Positions 5,497 through 8,337 of a stretch of 8,337 nucleotides of DNA are shown here, in pieces (position 1 is the stretch's first letter; every line of letters begins with the position of its first letter). Position numbers and translations under genes: made by a program. This DNA comes from RGIG1918 sp045536045 (GTDB lineage Bacteria; Cyanobacteriota; Vampirovibrionia; Gastranaerophilales; Gastranaerophilaceae). Where the stretch lies: NCBI GenBank assembly GCA_045536045.1, contig JAZSMU010000069.1, positions 1-8,337 of the forward strand. Reading direction: 5' to 3'. The notes under the pieces are model-generated. The model was not told the origin of the DNA. It did not search any database and worked only from the letters and a program-made list of their open reading frames with translations.

Positions 5497-5527
5497 ATCA
5501 TACTACAAAATTAAAGACAAAGAGCAA
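5497..5527 (-). promoter_or_regulatory. Possible gltX promoter, overlapping the hom promoter
   Basis: On the minus strand TATGAT (complement of 5497-5502) is a fair -10 box, with TTGCTC (complement of 5522-5527) as -35 at a long 19-base spacing. The start would fall near 5490, giving a leader of about 17 bases that contains the AAGGAG site. The elements interleave with those of hom. Confidence 0.45.
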
Positions 5528-5542
5528 TTTTTTTTGTATAAT
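5514..5542 (+). promoter_or_regulatory. hom-thrC promoter, predicting a leaderless mRNA
   Basis: A perfect -10 TATAAT (5537-5542) sits 17 bases after AAGACA (5514-5519), which matches four of six -35 positions. Only seven bases separate the -10 box from the hom ATG at 5550, so transcription should start at or within a base or two of the start codon. No Shine-Dalgarno sequence is present in the T-rich bases before the ATG. Confidence 0.7.
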
Positions 5543-5549
5543 TCATTTT

Positions 5550-6803
5550 ATGGAAAATAAATTAAAAATCGGAATAATTGGGCTAGGAACAGTTGGCTCT
5601 GGAGTTGTAAAAGTACTTCGCAAATTTGATGATGTAGAAATCATTTCAGCTTGCGTTAGGGATATTTCAAAAAAAAGAGAAGTTGAGGCTGAAAAATTAA
5701 CAACTGACCCATTTGCAATTGTTAATAATCCAGAAGTTCAACTAGTTGTTGAAGTTGCTGGTGGCTGTGGCGTTATTTTAGATGCTTTAAAAATGGCTAT
5801 TCAAAATAAAAAACACATAGTAACTGCAAACAAAGAGCTACTTGCAAAACATGGAGCAGAATTGTTTGACCTTGCTAAAGAACACGGCACAACAATTTTA
5901 TATGAAGCAGCAGTTGCTGGGGGTATTCCTATAATTAACGCTGTTAAAACTGCACTTAGGGCAAATGATTTTACTAGAGTTGCAGGCATATTAAATGGAA
6001 CAACAAATTATATTTTAACCAAAATGGAACATGATGAAATTTCTTATTCAGAATGTTTGAAGCTTGCTCAAGATTTGGGTTATGCGGAAGCAGACCCAAC
6101 AGGAGATGTTGAAGGCTTTGATACAATGTATAAAACTGCAATTTTAGCAAACATTGTTTTCCATAAAAGAATTGATGTAAATAAAATTTACAGAGAAGGA
6201 ATTTCAAAAATTTCTGACTCAGACATTAAACACGCCAACGATTTGGGCTATAAAATTAAATTAATCGGGCTTGCCCAAAAAGTTGGAGAAGCAATTGACA
6301 TAAGAGTTCATCCAATGTTAGTTCCTCAAAACAATGTCCTATCCTTAATTGATAATGCTCTAAATGCTGTTCAAGTTGAGGGACATCCCGTTGGGCAAGT
6401 TATGTTTACAGGTCCTGGTGCTGGCGAATTTCCAACTGCAAGCTCTGTTGTTGGAGATATTTTGGCAATAAAATCTCAAATCAATACTTGCGAAGTTATC
6501 TTGCCATTAAATAAGTGTAATCACTCTGAATACGCTGAACAACTAAATATTTTAGACACAAAATCTTGCTATTATATTTCAATTAATGCAGAAAATAAAG
6601 TTGGAACAATAGGTGCAATTGGAACTGTTTGTGCTAAAAACAGTATAAATCTTTCTAACATTATTCAAAAAGGAATAAAAGAAGACGGAACTGCAGAAAT
6701 TATTGTTATAACTGAAATTGCAAATGAAAAAGATATGCAAAAAGCAATTGAAGAATTAAAAGAACAAGGTATAAAAATTAATAACTTAATAAGGACAATG
6801 TAG
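5550..6803 (+). CDS. hom: Homoserine dehydrogenase
   Basis: Reduces aspartate semialdehyde to homoserine with NAD(P)H, at the branch to threonine and methionine. The product is 417 residues, typical of the stand-alone enzyme not fused to aspartokinase. The Rossmann domain begins IGIIGLGTVGSG, with the GxGxxG glycines at 11, 13 and 16. VTANKELLAKHG (91-102) and ILNGTTNYILTKM (147-159) follow. The catalytic signature YAEADPTGDVEGFDTMYK (178-195) includes E180, D182, D186, D191 and K195. A C-terminal ACT domain (about 340-417, with KVGTIGAIGTVCAKNSINLSNIIQKG) suggests feedback control, usually by threonine. The Rossmann motif so near the N terminus, and the lack of any other in-frame start upstream, force the start at 5550. 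There is no Shine-Dalgarno sequence there. thrC follows after two bases; no thrB is present. Confidence 0.97.
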   Translation: MENKLKIGIIGLGTVGSGVVKVLRKFDDVEIISACVRDISKKREVEAEKLTTDPFAIVNNPEVQLVVEVAGGCGVILDALKMAIQNKKHIVTANKELLAKHGAELFDLAKEHGTTILYEAAVAGGIPIINAVKTALRANDFTRVAGILNGTTNYILTKMEHDEISYSECLKLAQDLGYAEADPTGDVEGFDTMYKTAILANIVFHKRIDVNKIYREGISKISDSDIKHANDLGYKIKLIGLAQKVGEAIDIRVHPMLVPQNNVLSLIDNALNAVQVEGHPVGQVMFTGPGAGEFPTASSVVGDILAIKSQINTCEVILPLNKCNHSEYAEQLNILDTKSCYYISINAENKVGTIGAIGTVCAKNSINLSNIIQKGIKEDGTAEIIVITEIANEKDMQKAIEELKEQGIKINNLIRTM

Positions 6804-6805
6804 AT

Positions 6806-7858
6806 ATGTATGAAGGTTTAATCAATAAATATAGAGAATATTTGCCAGTTAGCGAAAACACTCCTGTTGTAACTTTAAATGAGGGTGCAACACCTTTTAT
6901 TAGGGCAAAAAATTTAGCAAAAGCAATTGGAAGAGATGACCTTAAAATTTACATCAAATTTGAAGGCTCAAATCCAACTGGTTCTTTTAAAGATAGAGGC
7001 ATGACAATGGCAGTTACAAAAGCTGTTGAAGATGGCTCTAAGGCAATTATTTGTGCTTCAACAGGCAATACTTCAGCTGCAGCTGCAGCTTATGGGGCTA
7101 AAGCTGGCTTAAAAACTTATGTTTTAATTCCAGATGGATATATTGCGCTTGGAAAATTATCTCAAGCTATGATGTATGGAGCAGAAGTTATTGCAATTAA
7201 TGGAAATTTTGATGAAGCATTAGAAAGTGTTGTTGAAATTTCAAATAATTACCCAATAACTCTTGTAAATTCTCTTAACCCATATAGAATTGAGGGGCAA
7301 AAAACAGGTGCATTTGAAATTATTGAAGCACTAAAAGATGCTCCAGACTACCACTTCATTCCTGTTGGAAATGCTGGTAATATTACTGCCTATTGGAAAG
7401 GGTATAATGAATTTTATTCTTTAGGAAAATGCTCAAAACTTCCAAAAATGATGGGTATTCAAGCTGAAGGCTCTGCAGCAATTGTTAAAGGACACAAAAT
7501 TGAAAAACCAGAAACAATTGCGACTGCAATTAGAATAGGAAATCCTGCAAGCTGGAAAAAGGCTGAAGAAGCTAGAGATAATAGTGGTGGCACAATTGAT
7601 ATGGTTTCTGATGAAAAAATTATTGAAGCATATAAATTATTGGCTTCAACTGAGGGAATTCTAGCAGAACCGGCGTCTGCTGCAAGTATTGCAGGTCTAA
7701 TTAAACTTAAAGATACCGTTGATGTTGGTGCAACTGTTTCTTGTATTTTGACAGGTAATGGCTTAAAAGACCCAGATAGTGCTATAAACTATTCTGGTGC
7801 AACTGTTCAAAAAACAAGCGCCGAGCTTAGCGACATTGTAAAAGTTATGGGAATTTAA
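6806..7858 (+). CDS. thrC: Threonine synthase
   Basis: A PLP-dependent fold-type II lyase that converts O-phosphohomoserine and water to threonine and phosphate. The 350 residues match the short bacterial form. The PLP lysine is K62 in EGSNPTGSFKDRGM (53-66). The cofactor-contacting STGNTSAA lies at 85-92, the phosphate-binding loop PVGNAGNI at 186-193, and TGNG (316-319) contacts the pyridine ring. The closely related threonine dehydratase is less likely, because NPTGSFKDRGM and the partnership with hom are typical of ThrC. The ATG is two bases after the hom stop codon, with AAGGA (6791-6795) inside the end of hom, so the two are cotranscribed and probably translationally coupled. No clear terminator separates it from the tRNA gene; only a weak AT stem (7869-7884) follows. 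Confidence 0.97.
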   Translation: MYEGLINKYREYLPVSENTPVVTLNEGATPFIRAKNLAKAIGRDDLKIYIKFEGSNPTGSFKDRGMTMAVTKAVEDGSKAIICASTGNTSAAAAAYGAKAGLKTYVLIPDGYIALGKLSQAMMYGAEVIAINGNFDEALESVVEISNNYPITLVNSLNPYRIEGQKTGAFEIIEALKDAPDYHFIPVGNAGNITAYWKGYNEFYSLGKCSKLPKMMGIQAEGSAAIVKGHKIEKPETIATAIRIGNPASWKKAEEARDNSGGTIDMVSDEKIIEAYKLLASTEGILAEPASAASIAGLIKLKDTVDVGATVSCILTGNGLKDPDSAINYSGATVQKTSAELSDIVKVMGI

Positions 7859-7876
7859 AAACAATAAAAAAATCAC

Positions 7877-7904
7877 TTGATTTTGAATCTTGTTGTGTTA
7901 GTAT
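7877..7904 (+). promoter_or_regulatory. Possible tRNA-Ala promoter
   Basis: TTGATT (7877-7882) and TAGTAT (7899-7904) are 16 bases apart, and TGT immediately before the latter gives an extended -10. An alternative -10 is TATAGT (7902-7907). The start would fall some 20 bases before the mature tRNA. The tRNA may also be transcribed by read-through from thrC. Confidence 0.45.
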
Positions 7905-7932
7905 AGTTTTGTTGAAAATTTAATATTCCCGT

Positions 7933-8008
7933 GGGGGATTGGCTCAATTGGTAGAGCACCTGCTTTGCACGCAGGGGGTTAGGAGTTCGAGTCTCCTATC
8001 CTCCACCA
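7933..8008 (+). tRNA. tRNA-Ala, anticodon UGC
   Basis: A complete 76-base cloverleaf with encoded CCA (8006-8008). The acceptor stem GGGGGAT pairs with ATCCTCC and contains the G3-U70 wobble pair, the main alanine identity element. The anticodon stem CCTGC/GCAGG (7959-7963 and 7971-7975) frames the loop TTTGCAC with anticodon TGC at 7966-7968, which reads GCN alanine codons, chiefly GCA and GCG. The T arm is AGGAG-TTCGAGT-CTCCT. The discriminator base is A. Confidence 0.98.
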
Positions 8009-8012
8009 ATAT

Positions 8013-8044
8013 AAAAAAAGACCGATTTAATATCGGTCTTTTTT
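8013..8044 (+). terminator. Intrinsic terminator after tRNA-Ala
   Basis: GACCGAT (8020-8026) pairs perfectly with ATCGGTC (8032-8038) around a five-base loop. Seven A precede the stem and six T follow (8039-8044). It starts five bases after the tRNA CCA end and could act in both directions. Confidence 0.93.
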
Positions 8045-8160
8045 ATTGTGTTTATTATCTTTTTAATCTAACAAGACAGTCGGAAAATTATGTTTTGTAA
8101 GAAAATAAAATTTTTGGTATTAAGCTTGTTTTAATTTTTAAGGTAAAAACTCATTATTCA

Positions 8161-8169
8161 TGCTATAAT
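8161..8169 (+). promoter_or_regulatory. Extended -10 promoter of the secreted-protein gene
   Basis: TGCTATAAT combines a perfect TATAAT (8164-8169) with the TGn extension. No good -35 box is seen at 17 bases upstream, which extended -10 promoters tolerate. The start near 8176 leaves a short leader with GAGG at 8183-8186. The rest of the 8045-8160 gap shows nothing recognisable. Confidence 0.65.
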
Positions 8170-8192
8170 TTTCTCAAAAGTTGAGGTATTGT

Positions 8193-8337
8193 ATGAAAAA
8201 AGCATTATTGGTTTTATTTTGTTTATTGATATCAAACGCAAGTTTTGCCAATACAAATCATGGTACTATTTCAAACAAAAGGTTGCTTATTTATCAAGCA
8301 TTAGATGATGGGGCTTTAGGTTATATATGTCCTAAAT
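8193..8337 (+). CDS. Secreted or periplasmic protein, N-terminal part
   Basis: The first 48 codons are visible and the gene runs off the window. The product begins with a classical Sec signal peptide: basic MKK, a hydrophobic core ALLVLFCLLI, and an ASFA cleavage site, so the mature protein probably begins NTNHG at residue 20. The signal has one Cys (residue 10), but no lipobox is seen at the cleavage site. The mature start (TISNKRLLIYQALDDGALGYICPK) resembles no family I can name. The ATG is supported by GAGG (8183-8186), six bases upstream, and by an extended -10 promoter. It lies after the tRNA terminator, so it is an independent transcription unit. Confidence 0.8.
   Translation, partial: MKKALLVLFCLLISNASFANTNHGTISNKRLLIYQALDDGALGYICPK

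Noticed and set aside
1..8337. Alternative genetic code, because none of the seven complete genes ends in TGA
   Set aside because: Seven genes is too few; TAA and TAG dominate in AT-rich genomes, tryptophan is written TGG, and no in-frame TGA is needed to complete any gene.
7933..8337. Integrated element at the tRNA-Ala 3' end
   Set aside because: No integrase, no repeat of the tRNA 3' end and no change in base composition are visible in the 330 bases after the tRNA.

Overview
This AT-rich bacterial segment (about one third G+C, estimated by eye) carries ordinary housekeeping genes around one unrecognised lineage-type protein. It uses the standard bacterial code with no disrupted genes. Compact intergenic spaces, an L10 leader, a threonine synthase operon and a Gly-zipper protein of this style would fit a gut Vampirovibrionia/Gastranaerophilales (non-photosynthetic Cyanobacteriota) genome. 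That placement is an inference from general appearance, not something a marker in the window proves; an AT-rich Firmicutes-like bacterium remains possible.

Layout: rimO (4-1296, +), the ribosomal protein S12 methylthiotransferase. A 388-base gene-free stretch (1297-1684) follows, holding two terminator-shaped hairpins that point to the minus strand, several palindromes, and a promoter overlapped by an inverted repeat. Next is an unrecognised 357-residue protein with a very regular glycine zipper (1685-2758, +) and its own terminator. Then comes an autonomous ribosomal stalk unit: a sigma70-type promoter, the L10 leader RNA, rplJ (true start 2978) and rplL, ending in a strong terminator. gltX (glutamyl-tRNA synthetase) lies convergently on the minus strand (4007-5473) with its own terminator. 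A 76-base divergent promoter region separates it from the threonine operon hom-thrC (5550-7858, +). tRNA-Ala(UGC) follows with a terminator, and the window ends in the first 48 codons of a secreted or periplasmic protein.

How the genes relate: rimO, rplJ-rplL, gltX and the tRNA all serve translation (S12 modification, ribosomal stalk, tRNA charging, Ala decoding). hom-thrC carries aspartate semialdehyde to homoserine and phosphohomoserine to threonine; homoserine kinase (thrB), needed between them, is not here. The points most worth a second look are: the L10 leader, where a terminator-like hairpin displays a loop complementary to the transcript's 5' end; the hom promoter, whose -10 box ends seven bases before the start codon and so predicts a leaderless mRNA; the minus-strand terminators with no annotated gene upstream of 1685; and the Gly-zipper protein with a possible operator. 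I found no mobile element, CRISPR array or clear defence system.
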